Below are positions 34,320 to 42,608 of a stretch of DNA of 64,000 nucleotides, one piece after another (within the stretch, counting starts at the first letter, position 1; the number at the start of each line of letters is the position of its first letter). The DNA comes from Bacillus sp. Marseille-P3661 (GTDB lineage Bacteria; Bacillota; Bacilli; Bacillales; Bacillaceae_J): assembly GCF_900240995.1 (NCBI RefSeq), contig NZ_LT965953.1, forward strand, positions 2,067,932-2,131,931, read 5' to 3'. The notes beneath the pieces were generated by a model. The model was given only the letters and a program-made list of their open reading frames with translations, did not search any database and had not been told where the DNA came from. A program made the position numbers and the translations under genes.

Positions 34320-34762
34320 TAACGTGCTGCATCCTCTAGCCTAGCAATTGAGGCTTGTAATTGTGTTAACTGTTGATCTAGAGCTGTCATACGCTCATGC
34401 AATGCACTCTTTGTTTCATTTGAACCCGTTACCGTTTCACCAGCTAGTTGAATATCTTCTTGAATGTAAATAAGCTCGCCCTTTAAACTTAAAAGCTCCG
34501 CATGAACAGTTGATATCTCCGCTTTGAGATCTTCTACTTGTTGTTCATTTTGTATTTGTGTTTGTTGTATTTGCTCATTAACATAGGCTTGTGTTTTCAT
34601 AATTTGTTGATTTGCCAGGTAATATCCTGCATAAAACAATCCACACCACGCTATAATTGTGGCTGTTACCATAAGTGGTATGTTCTTTTTAAATCTACGT
34701 TCTTTTCTATATAGTTGAGAGGATTGTTCCTCTTGTTGCTGAAGTTTAGTGATATGTTCCAT
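34319..34762 (-). CDS. Membrane-anchored coiled-coil protein
   Basis: The product is 147 residues. A basic cytoplasmic stretch (KERRFKKN) is followed by a single span (VTATIIAWCGLFYAGYYLA) and then an extended extracytoplasmic coiled coil with heptads of Leu, Ile, Gln and Glu. GGGGGAT precedes ATG 34762. Its stop overlaps the start of the phosphodiester glycosidase gene. The glycosidase has a coiled coil in its own membrane-proximal part, so the two may associate; that is inference from the sequences only. Confidence 0.8.
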   Translation of the reverse strand: MEHITKLQQQEEQSSQLYRKERRFKKNIPLMVTATIIAWCGLFYAGYYLANQQIMKTQAYVNEQIQQTQIQNEQQVEDLKAEISTVHAELLSLKGELIYIQEDIQLAGETVTGSNETKSALHERMTALDQQLTQLQASIARLEDAAR

Positions 34763-34835
34763 CTGTCCATCCCCCTTGATTGCTTTTTACTGCTATACAT
34801 AATACATGACCATGTTTTAATTATTAATGACATGG

Positions 34836-34884
34836 TTAAAGACTGTTAAAGATTAATGCCTACCTCTTCCAACAGTCTTTTTAT
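34836..34884. terminator. Terminator-like hairpin
   Basis: AAAGACTGTT / AACAGTCTTT arms with a 23-base loop; the T-run is better on the plus strand, but only minus-strand genes flank it. Confidence 0.6.
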
Positions 34885-34906
34885 CCTACTAATCTACCAT
34901 AGCTAT

Positions 34907-35158
34907 TTAATTTAATAACTGCTCTATTCTTGAATGCATATAACTCATCGCTTCATTTAAAATATCGATTGCAACTTGACGATTATGTCTTTGAACATAA
35001 GCTTGCTTTACAAGTTCATACAATTGATGATCTTGGGCATTCTCAATTATTTCCATTACCATTTCACCCATTTGATCTACTTCAAAATCATTTTTTAATT
35101 GTGTTTTGAATTCCATTACTGCTTCAGTAATTAGCTGTAGTCTTGTTAATTCATCCAT
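34907..35158 (-). CDS. Small helical unknown protein
   Basis: The product is 83 residues, taken from ATG 35158, which has AAGGAG 8 bases upstream (an ATG at 35164 is too close). Predicted all-helical, acidic, with no membrane segment; the sequence has Gln/Glu/His repeats such as MEIIENAQDHQLYELVKQAYVQRHNRQ. It starts 13 bases after the aminotransferase stop, so the two are one operon. No family recognised. Confidence 0.65.
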   Translation of the reverse strand: MDELTRLQLITEAVMEFKTQLKNDFEVDQMGEMVMEIIENAQDHQLYELVKQAYVQRHNRQVAIDILNEAMSYMHSRIEQLLN

Positions 35159-35171
35159 CTTCATTTCTCCT

Positions 35172-36344
35172 TTATTTAAAAATACCGCTATGTTTAATTC
35201 TGCTAACTGCTTCTCTTAGCGTTTCTTCAGATTGGACAAGTGCCATTCGTACATAGCCTTCACCATTTTCCCCAAATGCATTTCCTGGTGTCACGACAAC
35301 ACCAGCCTTGTCCATAAGGTCAATAGCAAACTGTGTAGACGTGGTATATCCCCTCGGAATTTCAGCCCAACAAAACATAGTCGCAGAAGGTCGAGCTATA
35401 TTCCAGCCTATAGCTTGTAAACCATCTACTAAAACATCCCTTCTAGTTTCATACAATTTGCTATTTTCTTTTAAGAAATCATCTCCATCTAAAAGAGCAG
35501 CTACAGCTGCATTCTGGATTGGAGCGAAGATGCCGTAGTCTAAATTAGATTTTAATTTAGCAAGTACTCTTATCACTTGGCGATTACCAATTAAGTAACC
35601 AATCCGACAACCAGCCATATTAAAGCTTTTTGATAACGAATTAAATTCAACACCAACGTCTAGCGCTCCTTCAACCTCAAGAAAGCTAATTGGTTTATTG
35701 CCATCAAATACAAGTTCTGAGTAGGCGAAATCATGGACAACAATAATATTGTATCTTTTCGCAAATGCCACTACATCCTGAAAAAATTCCTTTGTCGCTA
35801 ATGCTGGAACAGGATTACCAGGAAAATTAAGGATCATCATCTTTGCTTTCTTTGCTACCTCTACCGGAATACTCTCTATATCTGGTAGATAGTCATTCTC
35901 TTTCGAAAGGGGCATTGGATAAGATATGGCTTTTGCCATTTTTATACCTGCGTCATAGGCAGTATACCCCGGATCCGGTACTAAAATCACATCACCTTGG
36001 TCTGCGAATGCCATCGGTAAATGCACAAGACCATCTTGTGAACCGGCAACTTGTACAATTTCATTTTCAGGATCGAATATAACACCATAATGTTTAGTAT
36101 AAAAAGAAAGAACAGCTTCGTGAAATGCTTTTGTTCCAGATAATGTATAACCATATTGTTTAGGATCTTGAACATTACTTACTAATGCATCGACTATAAA
36201 GTTTGGTGGTGGCAAATCAGGGCTCCCTATACTTAAATCAAGTATTGGTTCACCTTTTGCTAACTTTACCTTTTTGTGTTCAGCCAACTCTGAAAAAATA
36301 CTAGTTTGAAATGATTGAATTATTTTTGATGTAGTAAACACCAT
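35172..36344 (-). CDS. PLP-dependent class I/II aminotransferase
   Basis: The product is 390 residues from ATG 36344 (GGAGG 8 bases upstream; the frame is open up to 36380). Fold-type I marks are present: GSPDLPPP near the start, GSQDGL, PDPGYTAY, NFPGNPVPA, and the PLP lysine in FNSLSKSFNMAGCRIGY. The closest described groups are LL-diaminopimelate and aspartate/alanine-type aminotransferases. It moves an amino group between an amino acid and a 2-oxo acid in the cytoplasm. The exact substrate is not clear. It heads a two-gene operon with a small helical protein. Confidence 0.88.
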   Translation of the reverse strand: MVFTTSKIIQSFQTSIFSELAEHKKVKLAKGEPILDLSIGSPDLPPPNFIVDALVSNVQDPKQYGYTLSGTKAFHEAVLSFYTKHYGVIFDPENEIVQVAGSQDGLVHLPMAFADQGDVILVPDPGYTAYDAGIKMAKAISYPMPLSKENDYLPDIESIPVEVAKKAKMMILNFPGNPVPALATKEFFQDVVAFAKRYNIIVVHDFAYSELVFDGNKPISFLEVEGALDVGVEFNSLSKSFNMAGCRIGYLIGNRQVIRVLAKLKSNLDYGIFAPIQNAAVAALLDGDDFLKENSKLYETRRDVLVDGLQAIGWNIARPSATMFCWAEIPRGYTTSTQFAIDLMDKAGVVVTPGNAFGENGEGYVRMALVQSEETLREAVSRIKHSGIFK

Positions 36345-36434
36345 ATACTTGCCTCCAATAGCATTTTGTTCACAGTTCACATTTTAACATAGTTTACACT
36401 GCTATTTTGATAAAATTAAAAAAAGATATTTAAT

Positions 36435-36472
36435 AACAAAAAAAGGGTATATCACCTATATGATGATATACC
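36435..36472 (-). terminator. Terminator of the small YuzL-like gene
   Basis: GGTATATC / GATATACC stem with internal pairing, followed by CTTTTTTT on the minus strand. Confidence 0.85.
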
Positions 36473-36487
36473 ACTATAAAATAATTA

Positions 36488-36634
36488 TTATAGTCCACCT
36501 GCTTTTTTTCTATTTTTCTTTCGTGCAGAATCCATTTTAAAAGAGCCGGTTTCTTGGGTCGTAGTTCCTTGACCTTCAACATCTGGTGAGCCTAACCCTG
36601 ACTTAGAATGATCGACCTTTATTTTTTTACTCAT
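36488..36634 (-). CDS. Small YuzL-like protein
   Basis: The product is 48 residues, hydrophilic, with KSGLGSPDVEGQGTTTQETG followed by a Lys/Arg-rich end. The pattern resembles the short YuzL family of Bacillus, proteins probably linked to spores. The GGAGG site is 11 bases before the ATG, a little long. It is followed by a strong terminator. Confidence 0.55.
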   Translation of the reverse strand: MSKKIKVDHSKSGLGSPDVEGQGTTTQETGSFKMDSARKKNRKKAGGL

Positions 36635-36690
36635 GTATCATAACACCTCCTATTCGGTAAGGTGTCCATTTTAACGATTGTTCATTCTTT

Positions 36691-37467
36691 TTACTTTTCG
36701 AGAATACCAAAATGGAATTTAGCTGTTTTTCTCTTATAAACAGTAAACCCAAACTGATTAAAGCGAGTGCTTTTCCAATGATCTTTTAATACAACTCGCT
36801 TGCGAGCAACACGGAGCGCTTCCCGCATAACTTCCTCTGTAAGCGAGGTATACACCGCTATGTTACGTAATCCTTTTATACCAGTTGAACTATCTAATAT
36901 TTCTTCAAACATCGGATCAAAATAAACAATATCAAATGAAGAAGAAGGTTGGCTTAATAGAAAATCTAAATGTTGTGCATGACGGACCTCAATTTTCCGC
37001 ATAGCAGCGTTCATTATTTCACTGCCACTATGCCAGGCTTGCAAGCCATTTTTCACTAAAAATGACATATATTCATTTCCTTCTATTCCAACAACACGCC
37101 CTGTCTGTCCAACAACAACGCTCGCTACAATACTGTCAGAAGCTAAGCCTAGTGTACAATCTAAGAGCGACATTCCTGGCTGTATTTGAGCAGCTGTTAT
37201 AAATGGATCAGGTTCACCTCTTATTACACGCTTTACACGAAACATCGCAGAATTAGGATGGAAGAATATTGGTTCACTAGCATGTTTATTTGAATATATA
37301 ACAAATCTATTTTTACCAATTATTAATATGTCATCTTTAAATTGAGAAATAAACTCCTCAACAGACAGCTTTTGACGTTTGATATAATCCGCTTTTAAAT
37401 GCTCTGCAATATCTTTTGCTAATTGTTCCATTAACATATTTGTCCGTCCGGCTGTGGTTACAATCAA
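36691..37467 (-). CDS. Class I SAM-dependent methyltransferase-like protein
   Basis: The product is 258 residues from TTG 37467, with GAGGTGA 7 bases upstream (the frame is open to 37524). A Rossmann methyltransferase core lies in the middle: SLLDCTLGLASDSIVAS as motif I, VVGIEGNEYM as motif II and FDIVYFDPMFEE as motif IV (FDPMF). It should bind S-adenosylmethionine. The DPMF motif suggests an RNA or DNA base N-methyltransferase, but the substrate is not clear. It is divergent from the polysaccharide deacetylase. Confidence 0.8.
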   Translation of the reverse strand: MIVTTAGRTNMLMEQLAKDIAEHLKADYIKRQKLSVEEFISQFKDDILIIGKNRFVIYSNKHASEPIFFHPNSAMFRVKRVIRGEPDPFITAAQIQPGMSLLDCTLGLASDSIVASVVVGQTGRVVGIEGNEYMSFLVKNGLQAWHSGSEIMNAAMRKIEVRHAQHLDFLLSQPSSSFDIVYFDPMFEEILDSSTGIKGLRNIAVYTSLTEEVMREALRVARKRVVLKDHWKSTRFNQFGFTVYKRKTAKFHFGILEK

Positions 37468-37603
37468 AATTCTCACCTCATAGACCTGCAATAATAAACC
37501 TTTATTTAACAATTGGATAATCAACCTATAAATTCATTTATAAATGTAATATAGTTATATATAGTAAGAAAGCGTTAAGGAAGTGAAACTTGTTATTTGA
37601 TCT

Positions 37604-38419
37604 ATGAAAAAACATAATATAAAAATATTAATTACTTTATTTATATACAGTACATTACCTTTACTTATAGTAAATTTCGTATTTCCATCCTATTTTCTTG
37701 ATCGCTCTGCAAGTCTTCAAGCTAAAATGGCTTCGCCTATCATAACAGCTTTACAAGAAAAAAAATACACAACACCACATTCTGAACAAGACGACACAGG
37801 GCTTAAGATCGCTTATTTAACCTTTGATGATGGACCAAATCTCTATACACTCGAGATAATAAAGACTCTTAAGCAAAAAGGGGTACAAGCCACCTTTTTT
37901 CTACTTAAAAATAATATAAATAAACATCCTAGTATTGTAAACAGCATTACTGAAAATGGAAACTCTATTGGTTGTCATGGAGTTTCACACAGAGTAGACT
38001 ATTTTTACGCTAGTGCAGAAAGTGTTGTTCAGGAGATGCGTGAATGTCAGCGTACGATCTACAGTATATCTCGGATTCGGTCGCCCCTAGTTCGAGTGCC
38101 ATTCGGTAGTTACCCCTATCTCACTCCCCAAATGAAAAATGCTCTTGAACAAGAAGGGTTTATTTATTGGGACTGGAATATTGACAGCGATGATTGGAAA
38201 AATAACGAACATACAATTTTAACTTCGATAAAGGAGCAATTGACTTTCATTGAAGAAAAAGGTCATACTCCGACTATACTACTTCACGACAAGCAAGTAA
38301 CAACAAAAATCCTACCTGATATAATTGACCATTTGCTTTCTCGAGGTTATATAATCAAAGGGATTAACAATTATACCCAACCTGTCCAATTTAACCGGTT
38401 CTTACAGCCAGCTACCTAA
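37604..38419 (+). CDS. Polysaccharide deacetylase (NodB/CE4 family)
   Basis: The product is 271 residues. A signal/membrane anchor (about 7-26) is followed by a CE4 domain: AYLTFDDGPN (motif 1, catalytic base and metal Asp), HGVSHRVDY (motif 2, His pair with Ser instead of Thr), PLVRVPFGSY (motif 3), DWNIDSDDWK (motif 4) and TILLHD (motif 5). It removes acetyl groups from peptidoglycan or another surface glycan. The ribosome site is weak; no in-frame alternative exists because a TGA lies 2 codons upstream. A terminator hairpin overlaps the stop codon. Confidence 0.93.
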   Translation: MKKHNIKILITLFIYSTLPLLIVNFVFPSYFLDRSASLQAKMASPIITALQEKKYTTPHSEQDDTGLKIAYLTFDDGPNLYTLEIIKTLKQKGVQATFFLLKNNINKHPSIVNSITENGNSIGCHGVSHRVDYFYASAESVVQEMRECQRTIYSISRIRSPLVRVPFGSYPYLTPQMKNALEQEGFIYWDWNIDSDDWKNNEHTILTSIKEQLTFIEEKGHTPTILLHDKQVTTKILPDIIDHLLSRGYIIKGINNYTQPVQFNRFLQPAT

Positions 38420-38437
38420 TAGCTGGTTTTTGTTTTA
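38408..38437 (+). terminator. Terminator overlapping the deacetylase stop codon
   Basis: CCAGCTA / TAGCTGG stem whose loop contains the TAA stop, then TTTTTGTTTT. Confidence 0.88.
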
Positions 38438-38535
38438 TTCTTTTAAATTTATTAATTATAATTAAATTTTTTTCTAAAATTGGTACACAATAAACACTGT
38501 TGAAAAAACATCATTTTGAAAGGAATCTGACATTA

Positions 38536-39258
38536 ATGTTTAGGATGAAAGAAAAAATAAGCTTAGCTTATTTATATTTATTGAGTACGGCCCTTGCTAC
38601 TGTGGTATTAGTTGCACCTGCCTACGCTGATGCATCTGAGCGCAGATTCGACTTAGATAATCAAACCATTCACTATGGGCACAGTGGTACTAATGTAATC
38701 TATTTGCAGAAAAGATTAAACGAAAAAGGTTATTACCCTTATACAATTGACGGTTACTATGGCGAAAACACTAAATCTGCTGTTCAAAGATTTCAATATA
38801 ATCAAGGCCTTGTACCCGATGGTATTGCTGGTCCTAAAACCATAAATCAATTATATAAGGATAACGGACAAACCCGAGCAGTTGGCTCTGCTGTTGACCC
38901 TTATCTCATTCAAATAGCACATAATCTTATTGGGGTTCCATACGTGTGGGGTGGAACAACTCCAAAAGGATTTGATTGCAGTGGCTTTATCAAGTACGTA
39001 TTCGCAAAAACTGGCATACATATTCCCAGAACCGTCAAGGAAATATGGGACAACTCGATAAACGTTCCCCACCCAAGTATTGGCGATGTTGTTTTTTTCC
39101 AAACAAATCGAAAAGGACCCTCGCATGCCGGTATTTATATTGGAAATGGTGAATTTATTCATGCGGGATCCTCAAAAGGTGTAAAAATAAGTCAATTAGC
39201 AACAAACTATTGGAGTAGCAAATACCTAGGTTCAAAACGTATTGTACAGGTAGAGTAA
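38536..39258 (+). CDS. Secreted peptidoglycan hydrolase: PG_binding_1 plus NlpC/P60
   Basis: The product is 240 residues from ATG 38536; the frame opens at a TTG (38500) without ribosome site, while AAAGGA lies about 12 bases before the chosen ATG, so the start is somewhat uncertain. A signal peptide ends near AYADA. A PG_binding_1 helical domain (about 45-105, IYLQKRLNEKGYYPYTIDGY) is followed by a catalytic NlpC/P60 domain: Cys in GFDCSGFIKYV, His in SHAGIYIG, His in FIHAGS. It should cut peptide stems in the cell wall. It lies 117 bases after the deacetylase on the same strand but has its own promoter region. Confidence 0.93.
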   Translation: MFRMKEKISLAYLYLLSTALATVVLVAPAYADASERRFDLDNQTIHYGHSGTNVIYLQKRLNEKGYYPYTIDGYYGENTKSAVQRFQYNQGLVPDGIAGPKTINQLYKDNGQTRAVGSAVDPYLIQIAHNLIGVPYVWGGTTPKGFDCSGFIKYVFAKTGIHIPRTVKEIWDNSINVPHPSIGDVVFFQTNRKGPSHAGIYIGNGEFIHAGSSKGVKISQLATNYWSSKYLGSKRIVQVE

Positions 39259-39341
39259 TCATACTCTACTAAATTCCGCATAACACAGCCTATGCTGGAA
39301 CTTCTACTTACAAAGAAACTGACAGTAGCACTTTACAAAAG

Positions 39342-39388
39342 AAAAAAGCATGAGGACGGTTATTACCAATGCTCCCCATGCTTTTTTC
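39342..39388. terminator. Bidirectional terminator
   Basis: AAAAAAGCATGAGG / CCCCATGCTTTTTT arms between convergent genes. Confidence 0.88.
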
Positions 39389-39394
39389 CATACT

Positions 39395-39622
39395 TCAAGA
39401 TTTAATCATCGTCCTTAAAACTTCATTTCTTTCTTGCTGCTCCGCTTCTCCCGCTAAGTCATATTTCTTCAATAAATGAAATATTTCGTTTAGTATTTCC
39501 TGCGATAATGGTTTTTTCAAATATAACCCAACACCTTGATAAATATCAGATGGTAGAAACTCTTTTTGACTCTCTAGTTTTGATACAACATCCTCCATTG
39601 AATGATTAATACTACATGCCAT
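39395..39622 (-). CDS. Small unknown protein
   Basis: The product is 75 residues; GGAGGGG lies 7 bases before ATG 39622. Helical and charged, with YQGVGLYLKKPLSQEILNEI in the middle. It starts only 15 bases after the ABC-F gene stop, so it is probably the last gene of an HD hydrolase - ABC-F - small protein operon. No family recognised; perhaps a group-specific protein. Confidence 0.6.
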   Translation of the reverse strand: MACSINHSMEDVVSKLESQKEFLPSDIYQGVGLYLKKPLSQEILNEIFHLLKKYDLAGEAEQQERNEVLRTMIKS

Positions 39623-39637
39623 TTGTAACCCCTCCTA

Positions 39638-41542
39638 CTATTTTGTTCTTTCAATTTCAGCTACGAGTTCCGATAATTGCTCCCAACGTTCCATCGTTTG
39701 TTCAAGTTCCTCTGTTAAGCGCTGCTCATCCTCATATAATGGTTGAATCTTGGCAAAATCATGACCTGCATTTGCAATTTGCGTTTGAATCATTCTAATC
39801 TTGTCCTCAAGTTCCATAATCTTATCTTCAATTCCTTCCCATTCCTTTTGTTCTTTATATGAAAGTTTAAGCTTTTTAGGTTTGGTTTCTGCATCACGCT
39901 GTATTTCTTTCTTTAAATCACTAGCTTCTTTTTTACTATTCTCAATGAGTTTTTGTTCTTCTAAATACTCCGAATAAGACCCATAAAATATCCGAATCTT
40001 CCCGTTACCTTCGAATACAAATAACAAGTCACTCGTTTTATCTAAAAAGTAGCGATCATGGGAAACAGTCAGAACAACACCAGGGAAATCTTCAAGATAA
40101 TCCTCTAAAATCGTAAGCGTTTCAATGTCAAGATCATTAGTTGGTTCGTCGAGAAGAATTACATTCGGTTCTGTCATTAATACCTTCAATAAATACAAGC
40201 GTTTGCGCTCGCCACCCGAAAGCTTTTTAATATAAGTATATTGTGCAGCAGGTGTAAATAAGAATCGTTCCAGCATTTGTGAGGCGGTAATTTCATCCCC
40301 TTCAATCGTGCGTATCACTTGAGCTGTTTCCTTAATATAATCAATAACACGTATATCAGGATTCATATCCTCATTTTCTTGTGTATAATAGGCAATTTTA
40401 ACCGTTTGTCCAACTTCGATCGTACCTTGATCAGGTGTAATTTTTCCCGTTAACATATTAAGTAATGATGACTTTCCTGAGCCATTTGGACCCACAATAC
40501 CAATTCTGTCAAACGGCTTTACGATATAGGAAAAATTTTGAATAACTGTTTTACTTTCAAAAGTCTTTGTAATACCCTCTATTTCAAATACTTTTTTACC
40601 TAGTCTGCTGCCTCCAACAGCTATTTCAAGGTCTTCTTTTGCTCTGCTGCCACTTTGACTTTGCAAGGTTTCAAAACGTTGAATTCTTGCTTTTTGTTTC
40701 GTTGTTCTTGCTTTCGCACCACGGCGTATCCATGCAAGCTCACGACGCAAGAGATTTTGCCGTTTTTCTTCACTTGCAGCCTCATTTTGTTCCCGTATTG
40801 CTTTAGCTTCAAGGAAAGTTGAATAGTTACCATCATAACTGTATAGATTTCCTTGATCGAGCTCAATAATCCTATTTGTAACACGATCTAAAAAATACCG
40901 ATCATGGGTTATTAATAACAGGGAGCCTGGATATCGCGTTAAATATTCTTCGAGCCATTCGATTGTTTCGATATCTAAATGGTTCGTCGGTTCATCTAGA
41001 ACCAATAAATTTGCAGGTTGGATAAGACTTCTTGCAATAGCAACTCTTTTCTTTTGTCCACCAGACAAATTTCTTACATTGAGACCGTGATCGAATAACC
41101 CTAACTTAGTTAGGATTGCTTTAGCTTGTGTGCTAGCATCCCAAGCATTCATTGCATCCATTTCCTGTTGAATCTTAAGCAATACACTTTGTTTTTGCTC
41201 GTTCTGAGAGTCTATTTGCAATTCATTTAACGCCGTTTCATATCTTTTTAAAAGTCTAATTAATGGTGTATCACCATAAAAAATTTCATCTAGGATCGTG
41301 CCATTGCCTTCAAACTCTGGGTTTTGGGGTAGGTACTCGATCGTATAAGCCTTTGGTTTCGTTATTTCACCAGTATCTGAATCTTCTAACCCAGATAAAA
41401 TTTTAAGCATTGTAGACTTACCGGAACCATTTACACCAATAACCCCAATTCTCTCTTTCTCTGCTACACTAAAAGAAATATTTTCAAATAAAACTTTATC
41501 CCCATAACCCTTGGACAGATTTTCTACTGATAAAATGTTCAT
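39638..41542 (-). CDS. ABC-F family ATPase (Uup/YfmR-like)
   Basis: The product is 634 residues. Two ABC ATPase domains lie in one chain without membrane segments: Walker A GVNGSGKST and GPNGSGKSS, signatures LSGGQKKRVAIARSL and LSGGERKRLYLLKVL, Walker B LLVLDEPTNHLD and VILLDEPTNDLD. An interdomain linker with ARTTKQKARIQRF and a C-terminal coiled coil (about 540-630) are also present. ABC-F proteins act on the ribosome, relieving stalls. The ATG overlaps the HD-hydrolase stop (ATGA), so translation is coupled. The long C-terminal arm resembles Uup/YfmR rather than antibiotic-resistance ABC-F. Confidence 0.95.
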   Translation of the reverse strand: MNILSVENLSKGYGDKVLFENISFSVAEKERIGVIGVNGSGKSTMLKILSGLEDSDTGEITKPKAYTIEYLPQNPEFEGNGTILDEIFYGDTPLIRLLKRYETALNELQIDSQNEQKQSVLLKIQQEMDAMNAWDASTQAKAILTKLGLFDHGLNVRNLSGGQKKRVAIARSLIQPANLLVLDEPTNHLDIETIEWLEEYLTRYPGSLLLITHDRYFLDRVTNRIIELDQGNLYSYDGNYSTFLEAKAIREQNEAASEEKRQNLLRRELAWIRRGAKARTTKQKARIQRFETLQSQSGSRAKEDLEIAVGGSRLGKKVFEIEGITKTFESKTVIQNFSYIVKPFDRIGIVGPNGSGKSSLLNMLTGKITPDQGTIEVGQTVKIAYYTQENEDMNPDIRVIDYIKETAQVIRTIEGDEITASQMLERFLFTPAAQYTYIKKLSGGERKRLYLLKVLMTEPNVILLDEPTNDLDIETLTILEDYLEDFPGVVLTVSHDRYFLDKTSDLLFVFEGNGKIRIFYGSYSEYLEEQKLIENSKKEASDLKKEIQRDAETKPKKLKLSYKEQKEWEGIEDKIMELEDKIRMIQTQIANAGHDFAKIQPLYEDEQRLTEELEQTMERWEQLSELVAEIERTK

Positions 41543-42189
41543 GAAATTTTACCTTCCCACTCTTTATAAAAATGCTCTAAAAATTCTTCCATCAAACAGT
41601 GACGTTCCTCCGCAACTTGTTTCGCCGCTTTTGTATTCATCAAATCTTTTAATTTTAAAAGCTTTTCGTAAAAATGGTTAACCGCAGTACTTTTACCTGT
41701 TCGATATTCTTCTTTTGTCATTTGCAGACGAGGAGTAATAGATGGATCATACAATAATTCTCCTTTAGACCCAGCAAATGCAAAAGTGCGAGCAATGCCA
41801 ATTGCACCTAATGCATCTAAGCGATCTGCGTCTTGTACAACCATACCCTCGAGTGTTTTCATAGGCGGCCGATTTCCACCTTTAAATGACATTGTTGTGA
41901 TAATTTCTAGTACAGTTTGTACAATAGTTTCAGGTGTCTGTTGCGAATATAACCATTCTTTAACTCGTTGAATTCCCATTTCTTCACTTTCATTTAATTT
42001 CTCGTCTGCAATATCGTGTAACAATGCAGCTAACTCACAAATAAAAACATCTGCGCCTTCTTTTTCGGCAAGCTGTCTAGCCATTTTTGTAACCCGGTCA
42101 ATATGCCACCAATCATGACCACTTGCTTCATTTTCAAGCTGAGTTCTAACAAATAATGTAGTTCTATCTATTAACGTTAATTTATCCAT
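41539..42189 (-). CDS. HD-domain phosphohydrolase (YedJ-like)
   Basis: The product is 216 residues. Metal ligands follow the HD pattern: His in HDWWHIDRV, His-Asp in LLHDIADEK and a later Asp in VQDADRLDALGAIG. Predicted to hydrolyse a phosphate ester, perhaps of nucleotides. GTGAGGAT precedes the ATG. Its stop overlaps the start of the ABC-F gene. Confidence 0.9.
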   Translation of the reverse strand: MDKLTLIDRTTLFVRTQLENEASGHDWWHIDRVTKMARQLAEKEGADVFICELAALLHDIADEKLNESEEMGIQRVKEWLYSQQTPETIVQTVLEIITTMSFKGGNRPPMKTLEGMVVQDADRLDALGAIGIARTFAFAGSKGELLYDPSITPRLQMTKEEYRTGKSTAVNHFYEKLLKLKDLMNTKAAKQVAEERHCLMEEFLEHFYKEWEGKIS

Positions 42190-42324
42190 AGTTGATCCTC
42201 ACTAAATGATTTTCTCTACTCTTTATAAGAAATCTTAACACTTTCTGTTAAAGTCATTCAACTATTACAACTATTCCACCATATACTGTAATTAGATAAC
42301 ATTAATATGGAAAGAGTGAAAAAT

Positions 42325-42570
42325 ATGTATAGGCAAAGTCCTCAACCGATCATCGGAACTGCATGGTTCGGTCATCACATTGTAGTACTTCTATGCAACC
42401 CATTTAACAACGAATTAATCAGCTTAGAGAAAAGTCTTGAAGCGCCAATTGAACCTGCCCATCCGACTTGTTCTGAAACCCTTTCAAGACTTATGAGCAT
42501 TGGTTATAAAATAGAAAATGCCCTTATGATTGCACCTACAGTTATACAATATATATTGGTAAAAAATTAA
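42325..42570 (+). CDS. Small unknown protein
   Basis: The product is 81 residues from ATG 42325 (GAGTGA upstream; an ATG at 42307 lacks a site). Contains IIGTAWFGHHIVVLLCNPFN and a C-terminal hydrophobic patch; no clear membrane span. No family recognised. A hairpin overlaps the region right after its stop. Confidence 0.5.
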   Translation: MYRQSPQPIIGTAWFGHHIVVLLCNPFNNELISLEKSLEAPIEPAHPTCSETLSRLMSIGYKIENALMIAPTVIQYILVKN

Positions 42571-42593
42571 AGAGGGTTCAACTAAAACCCTCT
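42561..42593 (-). terminator. Terminator of the DEAD-box helicase gene
   Basis: AGAGGGTT / AACCCTCT stem, then TTAATTTTTT on the minus strand. Confidence 0.85.
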
Positions 42594-42608
42594 TACAGTT
42601 ACCTATTA

